DNA of 64,000 nucleotides, taken from positions 16,198 through 80,197 of the forward strand of contig CADEFQ010000003.1 in assembly GCA_902826635.1 (NCBI GenBank), in the 5' to 3' direction. The position numbers and the translations under genes were made by a program. The notes under the pieces were generated by a model. It made no database searches and was not told the origin of the DNA. It saw only the letters and a list, made by a program, of their open reading frames with translations. This document shows positions 46,525-55,197 of this stretch, piece after piece. Numbering within the stretch: the first letter of the stretch is position 1; each line of letters opens with the position of its first letter. The stretch is from an uncultured Pseudomonadota bacterium (GTDB lineage: Bacteria > Pseudomonadota > Gammaproteobacteria > Steroidobacterales > Steroidobacteraceae).

Positions 46525-47268
46525 ATGGACATCCTCTCGCTGACGGGTTTTGCGCTCGCGGTCGTCGCGATCATGGTCGGTGCCGTGCTGAAGGGCGCCG
46601 GCATCGCCGCGCTCGGCTCGTCGGCGGCCTTCATGATCGTGGTGGTCGGGACGATTGCCGCGATCTTCGTGCAGACATCGTTGCCGGTGTTCAAGCACGG
46701 GATGCGCATCGCGGGATGGGTATTCAGCCCGCCGAAGCTCGATGCGCACGCGATGATCGGCAAGATCGTCGAGTGGAGCAACATCGCCCGCAAGCAGGGT
46801 CTGCTCGGCCTCGAACCGTTGATCGCGAAGGAGTCCGATCCATTCCTCAAGAAGGGCCTGCAGCTCGTCGTCGACGGCAGTGAGCCGGACGCGCTGCGCG
46901 GCACGATGGAAGTCGAGCTGTCCTCGCGGGAACACGCCGACACGGCGGGCGCGAAGGTATTCGAAGGCATGGGCATCTACGCGCCGACGCTCGGCATCAT
47001 CGGTGCCGTTCTCGGCCTGATGGCGGTGATGCAGAACCTCGCCGACCCGAGCAAGCTCGGCCACGGCATCGCGGCCGCGTTCACGGCCACCATCTATGGC
47101 ATCGGGCTCGCGAACCTCGTGTTCCTGCCGATGGCGTCGAAGCTGAAGAGCACGATCGCCGCGCAGACCCAGGTGCGCGAGATGTTGATCGAAGGCCTCA
47201 TCGGCATCGCACAGGGCGAGAACCCGCGCGCGATCGAGGCGCGTCTGCAGAGCTTCATGCACGGCTGA
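46525..47268 (+). CDS. motC: Stator proton-channel protein MotC (MotA family)
   Basis: 247-residue MotA-family stator with membrane helices at about 5-25, 30-50, 145-170 and 180-205. The cytoplasmic loop has the rotor-facing charged residues (NIARKQGLLGLEPLIAKESD). Resembles MotC, the second stator of Pseudomonas, in sequence start (MDILSLTGFALAVVAIMVGA) and in lying behind fliA, though no chemotaxis genes lie between. A short stem (GTCGGA/TCCGAC, 46488-46507) lies in the leader. Confidence 0.9.
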   Translation: MDILSLTGFALAVVAIMVGAVLKGAGIAALGSSAAFMIVVVGTIAAIFVQTSLPVFKHGMRIAGWVFSPPKLDAHAMIGKIVEWSNIARKQGLLGLEPLIAKESDPFLKKGLQLVVDGSEPDALRGTMEVELSSREHADTAGAKVFEGMGIYAPTLGIIGAVLGLMAVMQNLADPSKLGHGIAAAFTATIYGIGLANLVFLPMASKLKSTIAAQTQVREMLIEGLIGIAQGENPRAIEARLQSFMHG

Positions 47269-47280
47269 TCCGGAGCGCGC

Positions 47281-48282
47281 GTGGCCCGCAAGAAAAAACA
47301 CGAAGACCACATCAACCATGAGGCGTGGGCGATCCCGTACGGCGACCTCGTGACGCTGCTGCTCGCGTTCTTCGTGGTCATGTACGCGATGTCGTCGGTG
47401 AACGAAGGCAAGTACCGCATTCTCTCCGATTCGCTCGTGGCGGCCTTCCGCGGCACGCCGCAGACGATCGAACCGATCCAGGTCGGATCGAAACAAACGG
47501 GATCAGGCGCCGACATCAAGATGTCGATCATCCAGCAGCAGACGCTCGCCGGGCAGCCGCGGCAGCTGCTTGAGGTGGTTCCGATCGCGGAGGACCGCCC
47601 GCACTTCAACGGTCGGCGCGCGAGCTCGACCTCCGGCCATGGATTGCCGGATGCCGCCGCTGCCGAGACCGAGCGCCTGCTCGGCCAGGTTGCCGAAGAT
47701 GTCGAACGCGCGATGCAGGACCTCGTCGCGAAGAAACAGGTCGTCGTGCGCCGCTTCGCCGATCGCGTCGAGGTCGAGATCCGCACTGACATTCTCTTCG
47801 ACAGCGCGTCCGCGACACTCTCGAAGCACGCCCAGGCGATCATCGAGCGCCTGTCGGACGCGCTGGCGCGTTTCCCGAACCCGGTGCGTGTCGAGGGGCA
47901 CACCGACGATGTGCCGATCCGGACGCGCGCCTATCCTTCCAATTGGGAGCTGTCGGCGGCGCGCGCCGCGACAGTCGTTCACATCCTGAGCACGCGCGGC
48001 GTCGCGCCGGCCCGTCTCGCCGTGCTCGGCTTCGGCGAGTTTCGACCGCTCGAGTCGAACGAGACGCCCGAGGGGCGCAACCAGAACCGCCGGGTGCTGC
48101 TCGTCGTGACGGGCGTGCAGGCCACGACGCCGGTGATGGCCGATGCTGCGGCCGCGCCGGATCCCGCCCCCGCGCTGGACCCCGCGCCCGCAGCGGCGCC
48201 GTCGGCCGCAGCGGCGCCGTCGGCCGCAGCGGCGCCGTCCGCCGCAGCGGCGCCGTCCGCCGCAGCGACCACCGCCCCCTGA
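47281..48282 (+). CDS. motD: Stator anchor protein MotD (MotB family)
   Basis: 333-residue MotB-type protein. Short basic N-terminus, one membrane helix at about 21-40 with the proton-binding Asp22 (PYGDLVTLLL), and an OmpA-like peptidoglycan-binding domain (about 180-280; VEGHTDDVPI and GFGEFRPLESNETPEGRNQN). The last 45 residues are an Ala/Pro/Ser tail encoded by an exact-length tandem repeat. 12 bases after motC. Confidence 0.92.
   Translation: MARKKKHEDHINHEAWAIPYGDLVTLLLAFFVVMYAMSSVNEGKYRILSDSLVAAFRGTPQTIEPIQVGSKQTGSGADIKMSIIQQQTLAGQPRQLLEVVPIAEDRPHFNGRRASSTSGHGLPDAAAAETERLLGQVAEDVERAMQDLVAKKQVVVRRFADRVEVEIRTDILFDSASATLSKHAQAIIERLSDALARFPNPVRVEGHTDDVPIRTRAYPSNWELSAARAATVVHILSTRGVAPARLAVLGFGEFRPLESNETPEGRNQNRRVLLVVTGVQATTPVMADAAAAPDPAPALDPAPAAAPSAAAAPSAAAAPSAAAAPSAAATTAP
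48193..48264 (+). repeat. 18-bp tandem repeat in motD
   Basis: Four copies of an 18-base unit (units begin at 48193, 48211, 48229 and 48247), two identical pairs differing by one base (GTCGGC against GTCCGC). Each encodes AAPSAA, in frame. Likely length-variable by slipped-strand replication. Confidence 0.9.
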
Positions 48283-48397
48283 GGCCACTTCCACCCGTAC
48301 GAGTCGCGGTGGCACGGCTCCTGCATCTCATGTGGCGGAGCGGAGCAACCGCCGGTGCAATGGCGCCAGCGTGACCCGCGTCACAGGAGCGGTGCGC

Positions 48398-48805
48398 GTG
48401 ATTCTTTTCGACTATGTGTTCTGGGCGATGGCGGGGCTGGTCCTCGCCCTTGGGGTGGCCGTCGGACTGCAGGCCGTGAATCTCGCGCGCCTGCGCGTCA
48501 CTGTGCGTCGCGACGTGCAGCGCCTCTTTGAGCAGATGGACCTGACGCTCGGGGAATTGCGCGACGTGTCGACCACGGTGGCCGAGGGACTCGCGGCGAT
48601 CCGCGACCTGCGTACCCGGCGGGAAGTCGAGCATAACACCCCCGCGCCTGCGGCACCTGCCGCGGGCCGCAGCTATGACATCGCCTTGCGCCTGGCGCGC
48701 AACGGGTCGAGCCGCGAGGAACTGATGTCCACCTGCGGCATGAGCCGCCACGAGGCGGATCTCGCCGTCCGGCTGCATGGGCCGGGCAAACGTTCCGTAG
48801 TGTGA
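48398..48805 (+). CDS. fipA: DUF2802 protein, FlhF partner FipA
   Basis: 135-residue protein with one N-terminal membrane helix (about 7-29), a coiled-coil stretch (about 33-65) and a C-terminal DUF2802 domain (about 90-130: YDIALRLARNGSSREELMST and EADLAVRLHG). DUF2802 membrane proteins encoded after polar flagellar genes are FipA, which recruits FlhF to the pole. GTG at 48398 with AGGAG eight bases ahead fixes the start. Family visible; the FipA role follows from domain layout and context. Confidence 0.82.
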   Translation: MILFDYVFWAMAGLVLALGVAVGLQAVNLARLRVTVRRDVQRLFEQMDLTLGELRDVSTTVAEGLAAIRDLRTRREVEHNTPAPAAPAAGRSYDIALRLARNGSSREELMSTCGMSRHEADLAVRLHGPGKRSVV

Positions 48806-48871
48806 AGCAGGCCGATCAACGGTCGGCGCACAGTTGTCTGGGGGCATGCCGGGTGTTGTGACGCACGCCGC

Positions 48872-48898
48872 TCAAGCGCCGCGCAGATCGGCCGATAG
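48872..48898 (+). promoter_or_regulatory. Sigma-28 (FliA) promoter of the HDOD genes
   Basis: TCAAGCGC (48872-48879), 11 bases, GCCGATAG (48891-48898). The -10 matches the FliA consensus GCCGATAA at seven of eight bases, and the -35 resembles the TCAAG form before fliC. Start near 48905, 33 bases before the first HDOD gene. Confidence 0.75.
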
Positions 48899-48937
48899 CC
48901 GTGGGTACCTGGGCCGGATCGCCCGGAGAGGGGCCTT

Positions 48938-49831
48938 ATGGTGAATTCCACGGGAGCGCAAGGCACCAAGGCAGGTGTTGCGCATGAGGTTTTTGCGCTT
49001 TCGCTGGCACAAACGCTTGCGAAGGAGCTCGCCGCCGGTCGCGTCGAGTTGCCCGGCTTCCCCGATGTGGCCAACCAGGTCCAGCGGATCCTCGCGGATG
49101 AGAACGTGACGCCGCTGCGCGTCGTGCGCGTCATCGGCGCCGAGCCGGTGCTGGCCGGGCGCATCGTCCAGTGCGCCAACTCCGTGATCTTCAACCCCTG
49201 CAGCAGGCAGGTGATCGATCTACGCACGGCGATTGCGCGTGTGGGCCTCGATTTCGTGCGTACGCTGACGATCTCGTTTGCGGTGAATCAGCTCAAATCC
49301 ATCGCGTCGCTGCGAGCCATCGAGCCGCAGCTGCACGCGCTGTGGCTGCGCAGCGTGACGGTTTCGACGTTGTGCTTCGTGATCGCGCGACGTCTGTCCC
49401 GCTCAAACGCCGACACGGCGTTGCTCGCGGGACTGCTGCACGGGGTCGGTGCGCTCTACATCCTGACGCGCGCGACCGAGCACCCGGAACTGCTTGCGAG
49501 CCCGGGCCTGTATCGGGAGGTCGAGCGTGAGTGGGAAGCGAGCATCGCCCACGCCCTACTCGAGAGCTGGCGCGTATCGGGCGAGATCGTCGACGCGGTG
49601 GACAGGCTGCATCGCACGGAACGCGCCGCCGTGGGCTCCGTCGGGCTGCCGGAAGTGCTGCGCGCGAGCGTGGTCCTCGATCGCGCCCAGCGCGATTCGC
49701 AGGACCTCGCGGCAACGATGGCAAAGAGCCCGGCCTGCGTGCGACTCGGGCTCACGCCCGAGGTTTACGCGACTATCGCCGAAGAATCCGAAGTCGAGAT
49801 CGCCGCGCTGCGTGGCGCACTCGGTTGTTGA
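48938..49831 (+). CDS. HDOD-domain protein 1
   Basis: 297-residue HDOD protein. The HDOD domain covers about 25-230 (VELPGFPDVANQVQRILADE; IGAEPVLAGRIVQCANSVIF; LLAGLLHGVGALYILTR), an HD-type helical fold without the metal-binding HD pair, used in signalling scaffolds. ATG at 48938 follows GGAGAG. It and its paralogue downstream lie behind a FliA promoter, so they are late flagellar-regulon members; what they do for motility is unknown. Confidence 0.87.
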   Translation: MVNSTGAQGTKAGVAHEVFALSLAQTLAKELAAGRVELPGFPDVANQVQRILADENVTPLRVVRVIGAEPVLAGRIVQCANSVIFNPCSRQVIDLRTAIARVGLDFVRTLTISFAVNQLKSIASLRAIEPQLHALWLRSVTVSTLCFVIARRLSRSNADTALLAGLLHGVGALYILTRATEHPELLASPGLYREVEREWEASIAHALLESWRVSGEIVDAVDRLHRTERAAVGSVGLPEVLRASVVLDRAQRDSQDLAATMAKSPACVRLGLTPEVYATIAEESEVEIAALRGALGC

Positions 49832-49858
49832 AGTTGATGGCACGTTGAGGAGACCGCA

Positions 49859-50743
49859 TTGAACACGGGCACACAAACCGCGGACAGCACCCACACGGAG
49901 GGTGGGGCATTCGAATTCGTACAGGCATTGGCGAAGGAACTGTCGGGCGGCAGGATCGAGCTGCCAAGCTTTCCCGACGTCGCCGTCCGTGTGCAGCGCG
50001 CGCTGGCCGATGACGATGTGCGCCCGGAGACGATCGTCCGCCTGATCGGCTCGGAGCCCGCGCTCGCCGCCTGGGTGCTGCGCATGTCGAACTCGGCGGC
50101 CCTGAATGCGACCGGCCGGCAGATCAACGACCTGCGCACGGCCGTGACGCGCCTCGGATTCAACGTCGTGCGCAGCGCCGCGGTATCGTTCGCGATGTCG
50201 CAGCTCGCGCGCGCGGAGGAACTCAAGGGTCTCGAGCAACCGCTGCGGCAGCTTTGGAACCGCAGCACGCTCGTCGCCGCGATGTCGAACGTCGTCGCGA
50301 AGAAGTTTGCGCGGGTCAATCCGGATACGGCGCTGCTCGCAGGCCTGCTGCACGGCATCGGCCGGCTCTATCTGCTGACGCGCGCGCGGAATTTCCCGGC
50401 GCTTTTTTCGGACTCGGCGGCCTACGGCCGGATCGTGAGCGACTGGCACACGAATGTCGCGAAGGCGATCCTCGAGAACTGGGACATGGCCGATGAGATC
50501 GTCGTCGCGGTCCACGAGCACGAGCACGTCTACCGCGAGCACGAGGGTCCCCCGGATCTCACCGACGTGCTGCTCGTCGGCGACCTCCTGGCATCGTTTC
50601 ACGAGTGGCCCGACTCGCTCGAACTCAACCTGCAGGGCGTGCACGCTATCGGGCGCCTCGACCTCGATCGGGAGCGGCTCGAGCGGATCATCGAGGAGTC
50701 GGCGACGGAGATCGCGGCGCTGCGCCAGGCGCTCGGCCACTAG
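49859..50743 (+). CDS. HDOD-domain protein 2
   Basis: 294-residue paralogue of the preceding protein, clearly alignable along its length (IELPSFPDVAVRVQRALADD; IGSEPALAAWVLRMSNSAAL; LLAGLLHGIGRLYLLTRARN). No HD metal site. Starts at a TTG (49859) with GAGGAGA seven bases ahead, 27 bases after HDOD 1, so one transcript. The C-terminal RLERIIEESATEIAALRQAL matches the end of HDOD 1. Confidence 0.87.
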   Translation: MNTGTQTADSTHTEGGAFEFVQALAKELSGGRIELPSFPDVAVRVQRALADDDVRPETIVRLIGSEPALAAWVLRMSNSAALNATGRQINDLRTAVTRLGFNVVRSAAVSFAMSQLARAEELKGLEQPLRQLWNRSTLVAAMSNVVAKKFARVNPDTALLAGLLHGIGRLYLLTRARNFPALFSDSAAYGRIVSDWHTNVAKAILENWDMADEIVVAVHEHEHVYREHEGPPDLTDVLLVGDLLASFHEWPDSLELNLQGVHAIGRLDLDRERLERIIEESATEIAALRQALGH

Positions 50744-50760
50744 CGCGCGACCGTACACCC

Positions 50761-50766
50761 TATACT
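50761..50766 (+). promoter_or_regulatory. -10 element of the phosphatase gene
   Basis: TATACT nine bases before the ATG at 50776; start would be about 50773, three bases before the ATG, hence a leaderless mRNA. No convincing -35 is seen 16-18 bases upstream. Confidence 0.4.
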
Positions 50767-50775
50767 CGGGCGACG

Positions 50776-51276
50776 ATGAACGTACTTTTCGTCTGCCTCG
50801 GCAATATCTGCCGATCGCCCACCGCGGAAGCTGTCTTTCGCACACTCGCAAGGCGAGAGGCGCCGCAGATGGCCGTGCGGGCCGATTCGGCCGGCACGGC
50901 GGACTACCATGTCGGTGCACCGCCCGATCGGCGATCGCAGGCCGCGGCGCTCAAGCGTGGTTACGATCTGTCGGCGTTGCGCGCGCGCCAGGTCGAGCCG
51001 GCGGATTTCGAGCGCTTCGACCTGCTTCTCGCGATGGATGCGGCCAATCTTGCGGAGTTGCATGCGCACGCACCCGGCAGCGCGCGCGCACGCGCCAGGC
51101 TCTTGCTGGAATTTGCGCCCGAGGCGGGTCGCCTCGACGTGCCGGACCCTTACTACGGCACCGCGCCCGACTTCGATCTCGTGATAGATCTCGTTGAGCG
51201 CGGTGCGCGCGGCCTGCTGAAGGCGCTTGCGTCAGCGCCGCTGCACCCTCAGTCGTCGCGACCGGGGCCTCCCTGA
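50776..51276 (+). CDS. Low-molecular-weight protein-tyrosine phosphatase
   Basis: 166-residue LMW-PTP. Catalytic P-loop CLGNICRSP (Cys7, Arg13) at the N-terminus and general-acid Asp in DVPDPYYG (about 121-128). Targets unknown. No SD sequence precedes the ATG. The 3' end overlaps the convergent rne by 28 bases. Could be confused with arsenate reductase of the same fold, but the PTP motif is complete. Confidence 0.93.
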   Translation: MNVLFVCLGNICRSPTAEAVFRTLARREAPQMAVRADSAGTADYHVGAPPDRRSQAAALKRGYDLSALRARQVEPADFERFDLLLAMDAANLAELHAHAPGSARARARLLLEFAPEAGRLDVPDPYYGTAPDFDLVIDLVERGARGLLKALASAPLHPQSSRPGPP

Positions 51277-53843
51277 TCGCTTGACGATGGCGCGAAGCTC
51301 GTCGGCTTCGACGACCACACGACGAAAGGCTTCGACTCCGCGGGCGCGCCCGTTGGAGTCGCCGACGGAGCAGCCGCCGAAGGCGAGTTCGACGCCTGCG
51401 GCTCGCGCGGTGCTTCCGAGGGCGCGAAATCAAATTCGCGGGTGCGCTCACCGCCGCCCGATCCGCCCGAACCTCCCGACTGTGGCGCGTCGCTGCCGAC
51501 CCCTTCACCTTCGCTGCCCGGTGCCATCGACGCATCGCGTTCGCCGCGATCCCGACCGCCGCGGCGGCCACGCCGGCCACGGCGACGCGGCCTGCGCTCA
51601 CCTCGTTCTTCGTTCGGCGGACCTGCGCCATTCGCCGGCTGCTCAGGGCCCGTTTCGCCCTCGACGGCCGGTGTGGCCGGCACAGGGGCGTCGGCCGGCG
51701 GCGCGGCGCGCTCACGTTGCGCCTGCCGCTCACGTTGCGCATCGCGGTCCCGCTGACGCTGTGCTTCGCGCTGCGCGTCCCGCTGCGGATCCCGTTGGGA
51801 ATCGCGCTGCGCGTCGCGCTGCCCATCGCGGGGGCCGCCGCGCGAGCGATCGCGCCCGTCACGGCGAGCGCTGCCTTCGCCCGAACGGCCACGGTGCTGC
51901 GAGCCGTCGCGTTCACCGTGGGCGTGGCGTTCACCCTGGCCCTGGCGCTCGCCTTGGGCATGGCGCTCGCCCTGCCCGTGACGCTGCCGATCGCCACCGC
52001 GATCCCCACGCTCTCCGCGGCGATTGCGATCACGACCGCGATCGCGATGATCGCGATGGTCCCTCTGCGAGCGCTCGTGCTGGCCACTGCGGGCACGCGG
52101 TCCGGCAGCGCTTGCGACGTTTGCCGTCGCATCTCCGAACAGCCACCGCTTGAAGCGGCCCCACAAACCGAGGGCGGGCCGGGCCGCACTCGCGGCTTCG
52201 GCCGGCGCCGACGCGGCGACAGGCGCCACGACGATCGGTGCCGCAGTGGTCGGCTGGAACGTCGGCACGGCGGCCGCTTCCTGCGGCTTGTGCTGGCCGG
52301 TGGTCGGATCAGGCACCGCCGGGGGCGTCGGCATCTTGTAGGAAGCGCGACGGAACTCCGGCTGCTCCACTTCGTCGGTACGCAACCGGCGGATCGAGTA
52401 CTCGGGCGTCTCGATCTGGTTGTTCGGCACGAGCACGAGCTCGACTTCGCTCTTGTCCTCGAGCGTGCGCAGCCAGTCGCGCTTTTCGTTGATGAGATAA
52501 GTCGCGACGTCGACCGGCACTTCGGCGATCACGCGCGCGGTGCGGTCCTTGCGCATCTCCTCCCCGATCAGGCGCAGGATCGCGAGCGTCATCGACTCGA
52601 CGCTCCTGATGCTGCCGATGCCGGTGCAGCGCGGGCAGGTGATGTGGCTCGACTCGTCGAGCGAGGGGCGCAGCCGCTGGCGCGACATTTCGAGCAGGCC
52701 GAACCGGGACAGGTGCCCGATCTGGATGCGTGCCCGGTCCATGCGAACCGCATCGCGCAGCCGCTGCTCGACTTCACGCTGGTTCTTCTGCGACTCCATG
52801 TCGATGAAATCGATGACGATCAGGCCACCGAGGTCGCGGATGCGCAGCTGGCGGGCGACTTCGTCGGCCGCTTCGAGGTTGGTGTTGAGCGCGGTCGCCT
52901 CGATGTCGCTGCCGCGCGTGGCGCGCGCGGAATTGATGTCGATCGAGACGAGCGCCTCGGTGTAGTCGATCACGAGGCTGCCGCCCGAAGGCAGCTGCAC
53001 CTTGTGCGAGTACGCGGACTCGATCTGGCTCTCGATCTGGAAGCGCGTGAAGAGCGGGATGTCGTCCGTGTAGAGCTTCAGCTTGCGCTGCGCGTCGGAC
53101 GGCATCGAGCGCTGCATGTACTCCTGCGCGGTCGCGAACGCCGTCGGGTCGTCGACCAGGCACTCGCCGATGTCGTCCCCGAGATAGTCACGCAGCGCGC
53201 GCGACACGGGGTCGCTTTCCCGGTAGACGAGGAACGGGGCAGGGCGGTCGTCGATCGCAGCGGCGATCTGGGTCCACTGCTGGGAGAGATTGTCGAGGTC
53301 CCATTGCAGTTCCTCGACGGTGCGGCCGACACCGGCCGTACGCACGATGGCGCCCATGTTGTCCGGGACCTGCAACGCGTCCATGGCCTGGCGCATCTGG
53401 TCGCGTTCCTCACCCTCGATCCGGCGCGAAACGCCGCCCGCGCGCGGGTTGTTCGGCATCAGCACGAGGAAGCGGCCGGCGAGACTGATGAAAGTGGTGA
53501 GGGCGGCGCCTTTGTTGCCGCGTTCCTCTTTTTCCACCTGCACCACGACTTCCTGACCCTCGGTCAGGAGCTCGCGGATGTTCATGCGCCCGCCTTCGGG
53601 CGATTTCCGGAAGTATTCCCGGGAGACTTCCTTCAGCGGCAGGAAGCCGTGGCGTTCGGCGCCATAGTCGACGAAACACGCCTCGAGCGACTGCTCGACG
53701 CGTGAAATACGACCCTTGTAGATGTTCGCTTTCTTCTGTTCTTTGGACGGTAACTCGATCGAAAGATCGTAGAGTTTCTGACCATCAACCAGTGCGACTC
53801 GCAACTCTTCCTGTTGAGTCGCGTTGACCAGCATTCTTTTCAT
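51249..53843 (-). CDS. rne: Ribonuclease E
   Basis: 864-residue endonuclease at the core of the RNA degradosome. S1 RNA-binding domain about 35-120 ([20 protein letters not shown]), 5'-sensor/RNase H region, DNase I-like catalytic domain with metal aspartates in SIDINSA and VIDFIDM (about 300 and 345), and the Zn-link CPRC (about 401-404). The C-terminal half (about 510-864) is disordered, Arg/Gln/Asp/Glu-rich with near repeats ([19 protein letters not shown]). Shorter than the E. coli enzyme (1061). ATG at 53843; a 280-base gap to rluC holds its leader and promoter. Confidence 0.97.
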   Translation of the reverse strand: MKRMLVNATQQEELRVALVDGQKLYDLSIELPSKEQKKANIYKGRISRVEQSLEACFVDYGAERHGFLPLKEVSREYFRKSPEGGRMNIRELLTEGQEVVVQVEKEERGNKGAALTTFISLAGRFLVLMPNNPRAGGVSRRIEGEERDQMRQAMDALQVPDNMGAIVRTAGVGRTVEELQWDLDNLSQQWTQIAAAIDDRPAPFLVYRESDPVSRALRDYLGDDIGECLVDDPTAFATAQEYMQRSMPSDAQRKLKLYTDDIPLFTRFQIESQIESAYSHKVQLPSGGSLVIDYTEALVSIDINSARATRGSDIEATALNTNLEAADEVARQLRIRDLGGLIVIDFIDMESQKNQREVEQRLRDAVRMDRARIQIGHLSRFGLLEMSRQRLRPSLDESSHITCPRCTGIGSIRSVESMTLAILRLIGEEMRKDRTARVIAEVPVDVATYLINEKRDWLRTLEDKSEVELVLVPNNQIETPEYSIRRLRTDEVEQPEFRRASYKMPTPPAVPDPTTGQHKPQEAAAVPTFQPTTAAPIVVAPVAASAPAEAASAARPALGLWGRFKRWLFGDATANVASAAGPRARSGQHERSQRDHRDHRDRGRDRNRRGERGDRGGDRQRHGQGERHAQGERQGQGERHAHGERDGSQHRGRSGEGSARRDGRDRSRGGPRDGQRDAQRDSQRDPQRDAQREAQRQRDRDAQRERQAQRERAAPPADAPVPATPAVEGETGPEQPANGAGPPNEERGERRPRRRGRRGRRGGRDRGERDASMAPGSEGEGVGSDAPQSGGSGGSGGGERTREFDFAPSEAPREPQASNSPSAAAPSATPTGAPAESKPFVVWSSKPTSFAPSSSDQGGPGRDD

Positions 53844-54123
53844 TTGCCCCTTCTATGGATGCAGGGGCCGACCGGTGGGCGGAGAAAGATGAATCGGACG
53901 CGGGGATTTCGCGAGGCAAGGATTGCTGCACGTTTTATCGACCGCCCCTTGTGGCGAAGGCGGTGCGCCGAAAACCTTTGGTCCGCCTGAGCAGCGCGAT
54001 CGGCGCTCGGGTCGGCCTTCGTGAGTGCGATGGCCCCAAAAGACGGGACCAACTAACATGCGGCGCGTTCGGGTCGTCAGTTGGGTTGCGACCCCCGGCA
54101 CCGCGTACTTTTTGATATTAACA

Positions 54124-55197
54124 ATGGACCTATTGAAAAACAATACCTTACGTCACGATTCCAAGGTCAGGCAGGTCGAGGTGACCCTTGATGCGGCCGG
54201 AGTGCGGCTGGACCGGTACCTCTCGAAAGCCTTGCCGCAGGTACCGCTGAGTCGCGTGTTTCGGCTGATCCGCAAGGGTGAAGTGCGGGTCAACGGCAAG
54301 CGGGCGGCGGGGTCACAACGGCTTCAGGCCGGTGATATCGTCCGCGTGCCGCCGGTCCGGACCGAGGCGCCGCCGCCCCCTCCAATCGACGGGGCGCCGG
54401 TCGCGAAGGTCGCAAAAAGGGTCCCCTCCCGCCTCGTCGAGGAGGTCCGCTCGGCGGTGCTCCATCGGGACGATACGCTGCTCGTCATCAACAAGCCGGC
54501 CGGGCTCGCGGTGCATGGCGGCAGCGGGGTGTCGTTCGGCTTGATCGAGGCGCTGCGCGCCGCGTATCCGGACGATGAACTCGAACTCGTGCACCGGCTC
54601 GACCGCGATACGAGCGGCTGTCTCCTGGTCGCGCGCAAGGCGTCGGCGTTGCGCACGCTGCACGCGCTGCTGCGCGAGCACGCGTTCGAGAAGCGCTATC
54701 TCGTGCTCGTCGCGGGCAAATGGGACCTCGGCAAGAAGCGCATCGACATGCCGCTGCGCACCGATCTGCGTGTGGGCGGGGAGCGCACGGTGAAGGCGCA
54801 CGCGTCTGGCAAGGCGGCCGTGAGCGACTTTCGACCGGTGCAGTTTTTCAGCAATCGCGCTTCGTTGCTCGAGGTGTCGATCCAGACCGGGCGCACGCAC
54901 CAGATCCGCGTGCACGCAGCGTATGCCGGGCACCCCGTGGCCGGCGACGAGAAGTACGGCGACGCTGAAGTGAATGCGGCGCTCAAGGAATTCGGGCTCA
55001 CGCGCATGTTCCTGCACGCTTCGAGCCTGAGTTTCGTGTGGCCGCACAGCGGCACGGAATTCAGCGCCAATGCACCGCTGCCGGCGGACCTCGCGGCGGT
55101 GATCGATCGACTCGCCGCGGCGCCCAACCGCGGCGGGTCGCGATCGTTCAGGGGACGGCCAGGCCCGCGCGCCGCAAGGCGTCCGCGAGCCAGATGA
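54124..55197 (+). CDS. rluC: 23S rRNA pseudouridine synthase RluC
   Basis: 357-residue enzyme making pseudouridine at positions 955, 2504 and 2580 (E. coli numbering) of 23S rRNA. S4 domain at about 20-80 (LDRYLSKALPQVPLSRVFRL), catalytic aspartate in HRLDRDTSG (about 157-165), and SIQTGRTHQIRVHAAYAGHP further on. ATG at 54124 was chosen by RluC alignment; the open frame continues upstream without a family match. Divergent from rne. The start lies in an AT-rich patch. 3' end overlaps maf by 50 bases. Confidence 0.95.
   Translation: MDLLKNNTLRHDSKVRQVEVTLDAAGVRLDRYLSKALPQVPLSRVFRLIRKGEVRVNGKRAAGSQRLQAGDIVRVPPVRTEAPPPPPIDGAPVAKVAKRVPSRLVEEVRSAVLHRDDTLLVINKPAGLAVHGGSGVSFGLIEALRAAYPDDELELVHRLDRDTSGCLLVARKASALRTLHALLREHAFEKRYLVLVAGKWDLGKKRIDMPLRTDLRVGGERTVKAHASGKAAVSDFRPVQFFSNRASLLEVSIQTGRTHQIRVHAAYAGHPVAGDEKYGDAEVNAALKEFGLTRMFLHASSLSFVWPHSGTEFSANAPLPADLAAVIDRLAAAPNRGGSRSFRGRPGPRAARRPRAR

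Noticed and set aside
48193-48264. CRISPR-like regular repeats
   Set aside because: Units are contiguous, in frame and without spacers; this is a coding tandem repeat of motD.
53844-54123. Small gene between rne and rluC
   Set aside because: Short frames there have no ribosome binding site or family match; the 280 bases are best read as the rne leader and the two promoters, though no clear -35/-10 pair could be fixed.
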